Program-made: the position numbers and the translations under genes
Notes under the pieces: model-generated
Seen by the model: only the letters and a program-made list of their open reading frames with translations
Databases searched by the model: none
Told to the model about the DNA's origin: nothing
Part shown: positions 32,814 through 42,321 of the stretch, piece by piece
How the letters are laid out: each line of letters opens with the position of its first letter
Position numbering within the stretch: position 1 is the first letter of the stretch
From: Nocardia pseudovaccinii NBRC 100343
GTDB lineage: Bacteria > Actinomycetota > Actinomycetes > Mycobacteriales > Mycobacteriaceae
Direction of reading: 5' to 3'
DNA: 55,249 bases
Assembly: GCF_001613225.1 (NCBI RefSeq)
Contig: NZ_BDBY01000144.1
Coordinates: forward strand, 1 to 55,249

Positions 32814-35185
32814 TCAGATCAGGTCCTTAGATGTCATCCAGCGCATGCAGAACCAGCCGCAGAACACCGGCAGCCAGCACGTGAGCACGCGGTAGAGCAG
32901 CACCGAGGGCACGGCGATGGTCGCGGGCAGGCCGAAGGCGGCAAGACCACCGATCAGCGCGGCCTCGACCGCGCCGACGCCACCGGGTGTCGGCGCGGCC
33001 GCGGCCAGGGTGCCGCCGATCATGGTGACGATGGTGAGGGTGATGAACGACGCGCCACCACCGAACGCCTCGACGCTGGCCCACAGCGCGAGCGCCAGGC
33101 CGAGTGTGATCGCGCCACAGCCGAGCACGATCACCGAGAAGCGCTTCGGATCCCGGACCAGATCACCGAGTTCACCGAGCACCTCCTGCAACTGCGGGCG
33201 CACCGAATTGTTCAGCCAGCGACGCAGTTTCGGGACGAACATGAACGCGCCGATAATGCCGACGCCCACACCGGCCGCCAGATAGAGCACAGTTGCGTCG
33301 GGCACGAAATGCGACAGATTCGCCGAGGTGCCCGCCGCCACGCTGAACAGGATCAGCAGGCCGATATGGGTGATCACCTGGACGGCCTGTTGCAATGCGA
33401 CGGCGGCGGTGGCCCGCACCGCGCCGAGTCCGGCCTGCTGCAGGAAGCGCACACTCAACGCCAGCCCGCCGACGCCCGCCGGTGTTGTCGTAGCGGCAAA
33501 GGTATTGGCGACCTGCATGATCACCAGATTGCGGAAGCTGACCAGGCGTGTTGCGCAGGCCCACAGTGCGGCCGCCGCACCGATATACGTCAGCCCCGAG
33601 AACGCCAGCCCGAGCAGCGCCCACCACCAGTTGGCGGTCCACAACTGTGAGAAGAAGGTCGGCACCGCGCTGATGAACGGATAGGCGACATAGACCAACC
33701 CGATCAGCAACACCAACTGGATGAGCTGATTGCGGCTGAACCGGGTGATCTGCTCGGCCTCGATCTTGTCCTGGCCGGTCTGCTTGCGCACCTCGTCGCG
33801 GGCCGAGGAGACCACCTCGCCCCAGTCCGGAATCGATTTCTTGATGCCGGGGGGCATGGCGGACTTGGTGAGTCGGCTCGCCGCGGTCAGTACCGTGGGC
33901 TCGCCGAGCGTGTCGATGGCGGTGCGCACCGCGGCTTCCTTGCCGAAGACCGCGGTGGTCGAGACCAGCAACTGTGCGACATCGGACTGTCGCTGCTTAT
34001 CGGACGCGCCGAATTCCGCGTTGATGAATCCACTGAACAGCGTGGCGCCGTTCTCGATTCGGATCTCGACGGGCCGCAGATCGCCGTGCGAGATCTGGCC
34101 GCAGTGCAGTGCGGCGAGCGATTTCCATACACCGGCGAGGTCGTCGTCGGAGGTTTCATCGAGCGGCTTACCCCGGGGCATGGTGTGCGCGTACAGCATC
34201 CAGCCGCGTTCCAGCGCCGCGACGGCGACTTGCTGCACCGCGGCCAGACCCATTTCGCCGACGGCGATGGCCACCAGCGCACGGTGCTCGACGGCGCGGT
34301 GCATGGAGCCGTGCAGTGCCGCGGTTTCACTGCTGCGGAAGGTGAGCCAGCGCCACAGCTGACGCAGTGCACCGAAGCTGCGCTGATTCTTGCCGAACAG
34401 CTCGACGGTCAACTCGCGCTCCGGACCGTCGATGGCCGCGGCGAGCACCAGCGGACCGCGTCCGGCGGGATGCACGACGGTGAACGCGGTGACGGTATGT
34501 CCGCGCCTGGCCAGCACCCGCACCGCCGCATCCAGCGGCACCTCCAGCGCCGGGGTGCCGACCACCAGCACGATCACCGCGCCGACCAACCAGCCGACCG
34601 CGAGCCCGAACATGGCCCGCGCGGGCACCACCGTGCTGACCACCAGGTGGATCGGTGCGAAGGCCAGCAACAGGAACCACAGCCAGCGCCGCGGCCGGGT
34701 CGGCAGCCACGGACTGGATACGGTCAGCACCGCCGCGAGCATGGCGATCCAGCGCGGATCGTCGAGGAACTGCGACAGGAAGGTATCGAGCCGATCCGGT
34801 ACCTGCAGATGCCATTGCGGCGCGGACAATCCGGTGCCGGTGATCGATAGCAGCAGGCCCGCGACCAACCCGCGGTCGCGTAGCCCGCGAGCAGCTTCCA
34901 CTGCCTGCCGATGATCAGTTCGATGAGGATCGCGAACGGCAGCGCCAGAATCGCCATGCCGTAGACCAGGTACACCAGATTGGACTGGTCCGGATTGAGG
35001 AAGCCGACGATATTCGAGACCGAACGTTCCAGCGCCAGCCACTCCGGCCGGGTGATCAGCGATGCGGCGACGACCACGCCGACCCACAGTGCCGCGAGTA
35101 CGACACGGATGATGTCACTGGTCCGCCGGATCAGCGGTTGCAGCAGGCTCCCCGTGACCGGGATATCCCGCCCATCAACTCGCAT
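32814..35185 (-). pseudogene. large flippase-like (LPG synthase transmembrane/UPF0104) protein with kinase-like domain, apparent frameshift
   Basis: Reading from ATG 35185, the N-terminus ('LLQPLIRRTSDIIRVVLAAL', several membrane helices) is in one frame to ~34870. The protein then continues ('GLVAGLLLSITGTGL...') in the -1 frame to 32814. Restoring one G in the GGG run at 34869-34871 rejoins both parts into a ~790-aa product. Order: N-terminal membrane helices; a degenerate kinase-like segment with 'HGDLRPVEI' (~34076-34096); C-terminal ~300 residues with 7-8 helices of the lysylphosphatidylglycerol-synthase/flippase family. Either a true one-base deletion or a sequencing error in a G run; everything else is intact. 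Without the N-terminus a 757-codon frame remains open. Confidence 0.75.
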
Positions 35186-35312
35186 CTCTGGCTCCGCTCG
35201 TCCGCCTCCCCCGGGCCTCTGCCGGTGTTGGGTGTGCCTAACTTACCGTTGCGGGCCGGTGCTTCCCCGGATGGCTGGGCCTGGGCGTCCTGGCGAGTTC
35301 GCCCCGCCGACC

Positions 35313-35324
35313 TACCGGTCAGTA
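35313..35324. promoter_or_regulatory. second copy of the TetR-type palindrome (TACCGGTCAGTA)
   Basis: Matches the candidate operator at 9436-9447 at 11 of 12 positions, and both continue with GA. It lies 67-78 bp upstream of the SDR start at 35391, a normal operator position. Suggests the two genes share a repressor. Confidence 0.42.
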
Positions 35325-35390
35325 GACGGTCTTGCCGAATCTGTCCCAGCCGATGAGGATCAGGACGAATCAGCCGACGGAAGGCAGGAC

Positions 35391-36227
35391 ATGGCAGCAC
35401 AGGATCTAACCGGGAAGACGGTGGTGGTGACCGGCGCCAGTTCCGGCATCGGCGCCGAGGCGGCGGCGAAGCTGGTGGCGCGCGGGGCGAGCGTCGCGGT
35501 GGTCGGGCGCTCGCCGGAGCGCACCGCCGAGGTGGCGACGCGGGTCGGTGCGGAGCCGTTCATCGCCGATTTCGCCCGTTTCGACGAGGTGCGCAAACTT
35601 GCCGATCAGCTCCTCGATCGCTATCCGCGCATCGATGTGCTCGCCAATAACGCGGGCGGCGCATGGGCGAAACGCACCGTCACCGATGACGGCAACGAGC
35701 TGACCTTCCAGGTCGATCACCTGTCGCCGTTCCTGTTGACCGCCCTGCTGCTGGATCGGCTGGTGCAGTCGCAGGCCAGGGTGGTCAATACCGCGAGCAT
35801 GACCTACCGGATGGCGAAGCTGGACCTCGACACCGTCAACGCCTCGACCGGTTCGTTCAATCAGCTGGGCGCCTACGGCACCTCCAAGCTCGCCAACATC
35901 ATCTTCACCAGGGAACTGGCCCGCCGCACCGAGAGCACCGGGCTGGTCACCGCCGCATTCCATCCGGGTGCGGTCGCCACCCACGTCTACGACAATGCTC
36001 CGCTCGGCCTCGGCGCGTTCATCCGCTCGCCCCTGTCACGGCCCTTCTTCATCAGGGCAGACAAAGGCGCGGATCCGTTGGTGCACTTGGCGACAACGCC
36101 GGACGAGATCAACGGCAAGTACTTCCACCGGTTCAAGGTGGAGGAGCCGCGGAACAAGCAGGCGGTGGATGCCGAACTCGCGCAACGGCTCTGGACGATG
36201 TCCGAAGAGATCACCGGAACGGCATAG
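35391..36227 (+). CDS. short-chain dehydrogenase/reductase
   Basis: A 278-aa classical SDR. Cofactor loop 'VTGASSGIGAEAA', 'NNAGG', catalytic Ser ('NTASM') and 'YGTSK'. The Arg in 'VGRSPERT' after the second strand favours NADP(H). The overall pattern, including 'AFHPGAVATH', resembles the retinol-dehydrogenase-like SDRs common in mycolic-acid bacteria. ATG 35391 follows GGAAGGCAGG. Substrate unknown. Confidence 0.88.
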   Translation: MAAQDLTGKTVVVTGASSGIGAEAAAKLVARGASVAVVGRSPERTAEVATRVGAEPFIADFARFDEVRKLADQLLDRYPRIDVLANNAGGAWAKRTVTDDGNELTFQVDHLSPFLLTALLLDRLVQSQARVVNTASMTYRMAKLDLDTVNASTGSFNQLGAYGTSKLANIIFTRELARRTESTGLVTAAFHPGAVATHVYDNAPLGLGAFIRSPLSRPFFIRADKGADPLVHLATTPDEINGKYFHRFKVEEPRNKQAVDAELAQRLWTMSEEITGTA

Positions 36228-36228
36228 G

Positions 36229-36996
36229 TCAGTGGGCGTCCGCACCGAGTGCGTGACGCCCACCCTCGGCCGCCACACCGACGGTGAACACTTCGCCGCT
36301 CATCTCGCCTCGATCGAGTTCGACAATGGCCCGCACCACCTGTTCGGTGGACACCGTCGCGGGGAAATCATCGGGCGCGATGGCATTGGCCCGCACTCCG
36401 AACTCCTCGAATTCGGCCGCGATATGCCGGGTCAGGTGGTTGAGCGCCGCCTTGGACGCCGCGTAGAGCGCCTGTCCGCGGGGGTACACCCGCGAGCCCG
36501 CGATGCTGGAGACATTCACGATATTGCGATTGCGGGCTCGGTTCTCGTCCCCGGCATGCACCCAGCTCCGTTGCGCCAAGCGAGCCGATAAACGTAGCGG
36601 CACACCGACATTGAGCGCGAAATGCGGATCGAATTCGTCGAGTGCGGCATCGCCGTCGACGATGCCGCGTGGCTGGAATCGGCGGTGCGCGGCATTGTTG
36701 ACCAGCAGATCGATCTGCCCGAAGCGGGCAAGTGCGATATCGACGACGCGCTCGACTTCACCCGCCTCGGCCAGGTCGGCCCTGATCACGAAGATCCGCG
36801 AATCGTTCTCCGGCACCGGCATTTCCGGTTCGAAGGGATCGACGAACCATTCGAGCTGGGACGGTGCGGCCGGGGTGCGATTGCGGCAGACCGCGATGAT
36901 GTCGTAGTCGGTGTACAGGCCCCGGCAGAAGGTGTCACCGAGGACACCTCCGGCTCCGGTGAGCAGACATACCCGGCGTTCAGTGCCACTGCGCAA
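36229..36996 (-). CDS. short-chain dehydrogenase/reductase coupled to 2OG oxygenase
   Basis: A 255-aa SDR with 'LLTGAGGVLG', 'NNAAHRRF' (a variant of NNAG), catalytic Ser ('NVSSIAGS') and 'YAASKAAL'. The frame is open to ATG 37026, but a strong GGAGGAG lies 6 nt before a TTG at 36996, so TTG is taken as start; the ATG would overlap the upstream gene by 47 bp. With either start it overlaps the stop of the 2OG oxygenase gene (36980), so the two are translationally coupled. Converges with the preceding SDR gene, 1 bp between stops. Confidence 0.82.
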   Translation of the reverse strand: MRSGTERRVCLLTGAGGVLGDTFCRGLYTDYDIIAVCRNRTPAAPSQLEWFVDPFEPEMPVPENDSRIFVIRADLAEAGEVERVVDIALARFGQIDLLVNNAAHRRFQPRGIVDGDAALDEFDPHFALNVGVPLRLSARLAQRSWVHAGDENRARNRNIVNVSSIAGSRVYPRGQALYAASKAALNHLTRHIAAEFEEFGVRANAIAPDDFPATVSTEQVVRAIVELDRGEMSGEVFTVGVAAEGGRHALGADAH

Positions 36997-37768
36997 TGCT
37001 GTCTCCTCCCCAGCGCCGCACCACATCCTCCTTCGGCCGGTGCAGCCACATCACCACGCTATTGCGCGCGGCGGCGTTGTCGCCGACGAACGTATGCCAT
37101 GAGCGCGGTGTGCACTCGAACAGCAGCAGCGAATTGTCCAGTGGCGGAATCGTCAGTGCGGGAACCGGATTCGGGCCGATATGCGAATACAGCGCGGTTT
37201 CGCCGCCATCGCCCGGTTGCCAGTCCGGATTGCCGAAATAGAACAGCACCGCGACGGCGCGCACCGTCTCCCGCGCGAAGACCTCCGGCGGCCGCGGGCC
37301 GGTCTTCAGATCCACCTCCGGATCCACGGTCCTGACCTCGCCCGGCTCGGGCGCCGAACCCTTGAACCAGGCCGGATTCAGATCATTGTGCGGTGACCCC
37401 GACGGACTACCCGGCCGATGATGGTGCACCGACCCCTCGACATCACCGGTCGTCGCCACCCCCGCCACTCGTGCGATCAGGTCATGCCATTCCCGTGAAA
37501 GGAACAGCGCCAACGGACCGTCCCGCAGTCCCGCCAGCGAGGCCCCGACCGCACCGTAGTCCGCCGCTACCGCTCCGAAGGCCTCCGGACGCTCGCGGCG
37601 CACCCGCGCCAGCTCATCGGCCAGCCGCCCGTAGAACGCGGGCACGAACACATTCCTGGCGTAGATATGCGGAAACGGTTCGACTCGGCGAATCCAGCGC
37701 CGATGCGCGAACAAATCCGTGAACCACGGCGGCGCCGCGGTCACTGCGGATTCGGCTACCCCTGTCAA
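36980..37768 (-). CDS. 2-oxoglutarate/Fe(II)-dependent oxygenase-like protein
   Basis: A ~262-aa protein with a 2OG-Fe(II) oxygenase jelly-roll signature: iron ligands His and Asp in 'SPHNDLNPAW' (HxD), a distal His in 'RSWHTFVGDN', and an Arg-containing strand 'NSVVMWLHR' for 2-oxoglutarate. This pattern is close to prolyl-4-hydroxylase-like enzymes. GGGAGGG precedes a TTG at 37768, chosen as start; GTG 37810 is an alternative (276 aa). The first gene of a two-gene operon with the SDR: hydroxylation followed by oxidation of the new hydroxyl would be a sensible pair, but the substrate is unknown. Confidence 0.78.
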   Translation of the reverse strand: MTGVAESAVTAAPPWFTDLFAHRRWIRRVEPFPHIYARNVFVPAFYGRLADELARVRRERPEAFGAVAADYGAVGASLAGLRDGPLALFLSREWHDLIARVAGVATTGDVEGSVHHHRPGSPSGSPHNDLNPAWFKGSAPEPGEVRTVDPEVDLKTGPRPPEVFARETVRAVAVLFYFGNPDWQPGDGGETALYSHIGPNPVPALTIPPLDNSLLLFECTPRSWHTFVGDNAAARNSVVMWLHRPKEDVVRRWGGDSIAQWH

Positions 37769-37865
37769 CTTGAATCCCTCCCGAATGACCACAGCGATCC
37801 TAGCGGGCACGAGCGGAATTCGTGCCCCGGCGGTAGCCCGGCTCAGCAGTTGCGAAGATCACCGG

Positions 37866-38459
37866 ATGTGGAACGACCTACGCGTGTGCTTCATCGGTGA
37901 TTCTTTCGTGGCGGGTGTCGGCGACCCGCTGTGCCTCGGCTGGGTCGGCCGCCTGGCCGCCCAGACGTACGCGAACGGCCAGCCGCTCACCATGTACAAC
38001 CTGGGTGTGCGGATGCAGACCTCGACCGAGATCCTCGGCCGCTGGCAGACCGAATGCGGGCCCCGATTTCCGGACGGCTCCGATGCTCGCTTGGTCGTCT
38101 CGTTCGGCGTCAACGACACCACGTTCATCGAGGGAGGGCCCCGAGTCGCACCCGGGCAATCGGCGGCCAATCTGTCCGAACTGCTCACACAGGCCGCCGC
38201 GCTTCCGGTCCTGGTCGTCGCGCCGCCGCCCATCGATGACGCCGAGCAGAATGCCAGGACCGCCGCGCTCGACGAACATTTCGCCGAAATCTGCGCTGCC
38301 GCCGCGGTTCCCTACGTGCGCGTCCATCAAACGCTGCGCGACAGCGCGGTATGGATGCGCGAGGTGCGCGCGGGTGACGGCGCACATCCCGGCGCGGCGG
38401 GTTACGACGAATTGGCCGCGCTCGTCCACCCTGACTGGCGAGACTGGCTGGCGCGCTGA
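37866..38459 (+). CDS. SGNH/GDSL-type esterase or lipase
   Basis: A 197-aa SGNH hydrolase without signal peptide. Block I 'CFIGDSFVAGVGD' carries the catalytic Ser. Block III reads 'VSFGVNDTTF' with Gly and Asn. Block V 'GDGAHPGAAGY' supplies Asp and His. Size fits a single-domain esterase. ATG 37866 begins right at the family start; an upstream open frame is not protein-like. Divergent from the 2OG oxygenase. Substrate not predictable. Confidence 0.88.
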   Translation: MWNDLRVCFIGDSFVAGVGDPLCLGWVGRLAAQTYANGQPLTMYNLGVRMQTSTEILGRWQTECGPRFPDGSDARLVVSFGVNDTTFIEGGPRVAPGQSAANLSELLTQAAALPVLVVAPPPIDDAEQNARTAALDEHFAEICAAAAVPYVRVHQTLRDSAVWMREVRAGDGAHPGAAGYDELAALVHPDWRDWLAR

Positions 38460-38696
38460 GCGATCCGGAAAAGTGCCCGACAGTCGGGCGGCGACGAGCC
38501 GATCGAGGCCCCGCGATGATCGGCATCCACCCATCGCCGGGGAGTCGGAATCGTCGGTGGGCCGCGAACCTTGGAAACGCCGGACGCTCATCGACGCCGG
38601 AATGCCCCCGGCCCGCGAGCAACGGCCACACTGTCTGAGACGTAGTGTCCCGGGTAGTTCCGTCCGCGGCGTCCGAGCAGGCCAGCGCGGTTGTAC
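38460..38696. other. convergent intergenic region, nothing recognised
   Basis: 237 bp between the stops of the SGNH hydrolase (+) and the ABC1 kinase (-). No coding frame with protein-like composition and no strong hairpin recognised by eye. Confidence 0.35.
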
Positions 38697-40181
38697 TCAG
38701 CTGACAGACATCCGTCGCGCATCCGCGTCGGCGCGCTTTTGCCGAGCCACCGCCAGATCGACCGGCAACGCGCCCTCCGCGACGGGCCGAATCACCAACT
38801 CGTGCAGCGTCGGATGCCAGCGCCCGACCTCGTCGCGGAACGAACCCTCGGTCTCCAACTGACCGATCGCACCGATCAGCGTCAGCATCGATCGCGCGAA
38901 CGGTGTGAAGCGCGCGGGCATCGTGCCCTGACGCAAGGCATTCGACAGCCGCGGATTCGTCACGCGCAGTACCTGTTTGCGCAGCCAGCGCATGGTGAAC
39001 CGGTAATTCGCGTGCCGGAATGGTTCGATGCACGGCGCGACCACATGGAACAGATCCTCGGCATCGAGTACCCGGCCCGGTTCGCAGAAGCCGTGCCGGC
39101 GTGCCGCCGCCTCCAATTCCGCGGGGCCGCCGTTGAACAGCGCATCGCAGTAGTCGAAGGCGAACTCCTCGAAACCCTCGGTCGGCCACGGTGTGCAGGC
39201 CCCGAAGTCGACGACGCCGAGCCGCCCATCCGGCAGCACCCGGAAATTGCCGGGATGCGGATCGCCGTAGAGCAGACCGCTGCGGATCCAACTGGAGGCC
39301 ATGAACCGAATCAGCTGCATGCCGACCCGATCCCGTTCGGCGCGCGTACCGGCGGCGATGACGCGCGGCAGCGGCGTACCGTCCAGCCATTCGGTGACGA
39401 GCACATCGCCGCGCTGTTCGATCACCCGCGGAATGTAGAAATCCGGATCATCGGCGTAGGCCGCCGCGAAGATCCGCTGAGATTCGGCCTCGGCCGCATA
39501 GTCGAGTTCGTCGAGCACACAGGAGCAGATCGCCTCGGTCACGCCTTTGACATCCGCACCGGGCACGAAAACCGTTGCCAGCATCGAGATCCGGCGCAAC
39601 TGATCCAGCTCGTTCGCGACCGCCTGCCTACCGCCGGGATACATCACCTTCACCGCGACCGGGGTACCGTCGCGCCATACCGCGCGATGCACTTGGCCGA
39701 GCGAGGCCGCGGCCGCGCGCCGATCATCGAATTCCCGGAAATGCCAACGCCAGTTCTCCCCCATGCTGGCGGCCATCGCCGCGTGCACCGAGCGCGGGAG
39801 CATCGTCGGCGCGGAATCCTGTAGCCGACTCAGCGCGATCCGGTACGGCTCGGCGAGATCCGGCGGCAGTGCGAGTTCGTAAATGGCAAGCAGCTGACCG
39901 AGTTTGGCGGCACAGCCCTTCAGCTCGCCGAGTACCTCGAACATGTGCTGTGCGGTGCGCATCTGGATTTCGCGATTGACCTCACCGGCCGGTCGGCCCA
40001 GCGCGCGCTTACCAACGCCCGCGGCCTGACGGCCCGCGAAAGCGACCGGCAGCGCCGCCAATTTCGCATTGCGAACCGCCGTGCGAACAGGAGGTTTACC
40101 GTTCGACCTCATCGCGAAAATGCGTGCGCGTCTAGTTGTCGAACTCTCGGCCGATCGACCGTCGCCACGCTGAATTGTCAT
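38697..40181 (-). CDS. ABC1/UbiB-family atypical kinase
   Basis: A 494-aa ABC1-family protein. Family signatures: the KxGQ motif in 'AAKLGQLLA', the Ala-rich loop 'RAAAASLGQVHRA' replacing the usual Gly loop, ATP Lys in 'PVAVKVMYPG', 'GLLYGDPHPGNF' and 'GVVDFGACTP' as catalytic and metal loops. UbiB/ABC1 proteins act on quinone or lipid homeostasis, usually as ATPases. No clear transmembrane helices at the C-terminus. Divergent from the GntR regulator across a ~108-bp gap with a GntR-type palindrome, so it is a candidate target of that regulator. Confidence 0.9.
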   Translation of the reverse strand: MTIQRGDGRSAESSTTRRARIFAMRSNGKPPVRTAVRNAKLAALPVAFAGRQAAGVGKRALGRPAGEVNREIQMRTAQHMFEVLGELKGCAAKLGQLLAIYELALPPDLAEPYRIALSRLQDSAPTMLPRSVHAAMAASMGENWRWHFREFDDRRAAAASLGQVHRAVWRDGTPVAVKVMYPGGRQAVANELDQLRRISMLATVFVPGADVKGVTEAICSCVLDELDYAAEAESQRIFAAAYADDPDFYIPRVIEQRGDVLVTEWLDGTPLPRVIAAGTRAERDRVGMQLIRFMASSWIRSGLLYGDPHPGNFRVLPDGRLGVVDFGACTPWPTEGFEEFAFDYCDALFNGGPAELEAAARRHGFCEPGRVLDAEDLFHVVAPCIEPFRHANYRFTMRWLRKQVLRVTNPRLSNALRQGTMPARFTPFARSMLTLIGAIGQLETEGSFRDEVGRWHPTLHELVIRPVAEGALPVDLAVARQKRADADARRMSVS

Positions 40182-40193
40182 GACTCACCTCAC

Positions 40194-40226
40194 ACTGCAC
40201 GCTGACCAGTGTTACACAGGTGCAGT
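40194..40226. promoter_or_regulatory. nested palindromes, candidate GntR (FadR-type) operator
   Basis: ACTGCAC (40194-40200) and GTGCAGT (40220-40226) flank an inner near-palindrome CCAGTGTTACACAGG (40206-40220) with a GTNNNAC core (40209-40215), the core of FadR-subfamily GntR operators. It sits in the 108-bp divergent gap between the ABC1 kinase and the GntR gene, about 65 bp from the GntR start. Confidence 0.5.
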
Positions 40227-40289
40227 CTCGCACAGGAGGGCATAGACTGTCTGGGACGTATCGGAACCAAGTCGAAAGGTGGCATCTCG

Positions 40290-41069
40290 ATGGGATCCCA
40301 AACGGTAGTCGCCGACGTTGCCGATGAGCTGGCACGCCGGGTTGCCGCAGGGGAATATCAGCCGGGGGATTTGATGCCGTCGGTCCGTCAGGTCGCGGAA
40401 GAGTTCGATATGAACCGCGCGACCGCGCAGTTGACCCTCGGTCGGCTGGAATCGTACGGATTCGTCGAGGCGCGACGCGGCAAGGGGTTCACGATCCGCG
40501 ATGTCCGTGAGGCGGGCGGCATCGATGTGTATCGGCACCTGTTCCGGTTCTCGGTTCCGATGCCGGATGTGGCCATCGAGATGTTCCACGACATCGTCGA
40601 GGTGGAGCGCGGCATCGTCATGGAGGCGCTGCTCGCATACACCAGCAGCGAGCAGGAGATCGACCCGGCCGAACTCAAGGCCGAGATCGATGAACTGGAA
40701 TCGCTTGCCCGGCAGGATGTTCCCGACTTCCGGCAGATCCTGGCCATCGAGGTCGGCTTGGTCCGCCGACTGCTCACCGCACTCGGGCTGAGCATGCAGC
40801 GCGCGATCATGAACTCCATCGGCGAGATGGTGCTCGAGGTACCCGAGGCCGTCGAGGCCTTCTTCGCGGGTGCGGCGGATCTGCATGTTCTGGTATGGCG
40901 TGCGCTGGTCGCGGTGTGGGATTCCGGTTTCGGGCCGTCCGATGCGCAGCTCGCGCTGTTCGAGGATCTGTTCGGGCTGTATCACGACAAGGTGATCGCC
41001 CGGTTCGAGGAATTGCTCGATGTCGGGGCCGAGGGCCACGAGGATGCGGAGCACGCGGCGACCGCCTGA
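40290..41069 (+). CDS. GntR-family (FadR-type) transcriptional regulator
   Basis: A 259-aa regulator. The N-terminal winged helix-turn-helix shows 'GEYQPGDLMPSVRQVAEEFDMNRATAQLTLGRLESYGFVEARRGKGFTI'-type GntR features (given in fragments: 'LMPSVRQVAEEF', 'NRATAQLTLGRLES', 'ARRGKGF'). The C-terminal all-helical FCD-like domain (~85-250) has 'DIVEVERGIVMEALL'. AAAGGTGG precedes the ATG at 40290. Probably autoregulated and controlling the divergent ABC1 kinase; the following SDR may be cotranscribed. The ligand is unknown. Confidence 0.88.
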   Translation: MGSQTVVADVADELARRVAAGEYQPGDLMPSVRQVAEEFDMNRATAQLTLGRLESYGFVEARRGKGFTIRDVREAGGIDVYRHLFRFSVPMPDVAIEMFHDIVEVERGIVMEALLAYTSSEQEIDPAELKAEIDELESLARQDVPDFRQILAIEVGLVRRLLTALGLSMQRAIMNSIGEMVLEVPEAVEAFFAGAADLHVLVWRALVAVWDSGFGPSDAQLALFEDLFGLYHDKVIARFEELLDVGAEGHEDAEHAATA

Positions 41070-41225
41070 TCGCTCCTCGATTCTTCCGAATTGACTGTCT
41101 GGGTCATTTTTGCCCCCAGGTCTATGGCCGTGAAGGCGTCGACCGAGCTCCCAGAGCTGGCCATGCTCGGCCCCGGTCTTCGGTGGCATCGTCGGGATCT
41201 GCGCTTGATCAACCAGGAGTTCTCT

Positions 41226-42167
41226 GTGAAATCGGTACCAATCCTGCCGCGCCGCTGGACCATTGCGGATATCGCGGATCAATCCGGCAAGACCGTCGTG
41301 GTCACCGGTGCCAATAGCGGCCTCGGCCTGCGCACCGCTGAGGTATTGGCGAGCAAGGGCGCACACGTTGTGCTGGCCTGCCGCAATCCGCAGAAGGCCG
41401 CGACGGCACTGGATGCGGTCACCGCGGTAGCCACCGGGACCGAACCCGAAGTGCTGCAGCTGGATCTGGCCGATCTGGCCTCGGTCGCGCGGGCGGCCGA
41501 GCAGATCAACGACACCATCGGGCGGATCGATCTGCTGATCAACAATGCGGGCGTGATGGCGTTGCCGCGCTCACGCACGGCCGACGGGTTCGACGCCCAA
41601 TTCGGCACGAACCACCTCGGGCACTTCGCCTTCACCGGCGGCGTGCTGCCCGCACTGCTGCGCGCCGAACGGCCGCGCGTGGTGACGGTATCGTCGGTCG
41701 CCGCGTGGGTCGGCGTGATCAATTGGCTCGACCCGAATTGGCAGCGGCTCTATCTGCGCTGGCCCGCCTACAGTCAGTCCAAACTGGCGAATCTGCTGTT
41801 CACCGCCGAACTGGAACGCCGGGCCCGCGCGGCCGGTTCCGACCTGCGCGCGGTGGCCGCGCATCCCGGAGTGTCGGCGACCCATCTCTACGACCGCAAC
41901 GGTGAGAAGGGTGTGAGCGGCGTCTTGGCGGCGATCCCGCAGGCGATCCTGTTCGCGCTGGCCCAGTCCGACCGCATGGGCGCATTGCCGCAGCTGTACG
42001 CCGCCACGGTTCCGGAAGTGCGCGGAAACTCCTATGTGGGACCGGGTTTCGAGTTCGCCGGATATCCGCGGCGCACACTGCGTAATCCACTTGCCTACCG
42101 CCGCTCGACCGCGCGCAAACTGTGGGAGCTCAGCGAGCACCTGACCGGTGTGCGTTACGACTTCTAG
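41226..42167 (+). CDS. short-chain dehydrogenase/reductase (protochlorophyllide/retinol-dehydrogenase-like)
   Basis: A 313-aa SDR. 'VTGANSGLGLRTAEVLASKG', 'CRNPQKA', 'LDLADLAS', 'INNAGVMA', 'NHLGHF', catalytic Ser in 'VSSVAAW' and 'YSQSKLANLLF' place it among the longer SDRs like mammalian retinol dehydrogenases. GTG 41226 has AGGAG 6 nt upstream; the frame to 41091 is non-native. It follows the GntR gene by 156 bp, so may have its own promoter. Substrate unknown. Confidence 0.88.
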   Translation: MKSVPILPRRWTIADIADQSGKTVVVTGANSGLGLRTAEVLASKGAHVVLACRNPQKAATALDAVTAVATGTEPEVLQLDLADLASVARAAEQINDTIGRIDLLINNAGVMALPRSRTADGFDAQFGTNHLGHFAFTGGVLPALLRAERPRVVTVSSVAAWVGVINWLDPNWQRLYLRWPAYSQSKLANLLFTAELERRARAAGSDLRAVAAHPGVSATHLYDRNGEKGVSGVLAAIPQAILFALAQSDRMGALPQLYAATVPEVRGNSYVGPGFEFAGYPRRTLRNPLAYRRSTARKLWELSEHLTGVRYDF

Positions 42168-42321
42168 TGCCCCGCTCGGATAGGTTGCCCCGCATCAGGT
42201 CCGGCTCGCTCGCCGAGCGCAGTCGAAACGATGCACGACACGCCCAGTGGCGCCGCCATGTGACTACGCTCGACGGATCTCGATTACCTCAGAACTGGCT
42301 GGACGCGGCACTGGCTTGGTA

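Noticed and set aside
32809..32823. CCTGAT-cag-ATCAGG palindrome at the methyltransferase/flippase junction
   Set aside because: Only six base pairs and overlapping both stops; too weak to call a terminator or operator.
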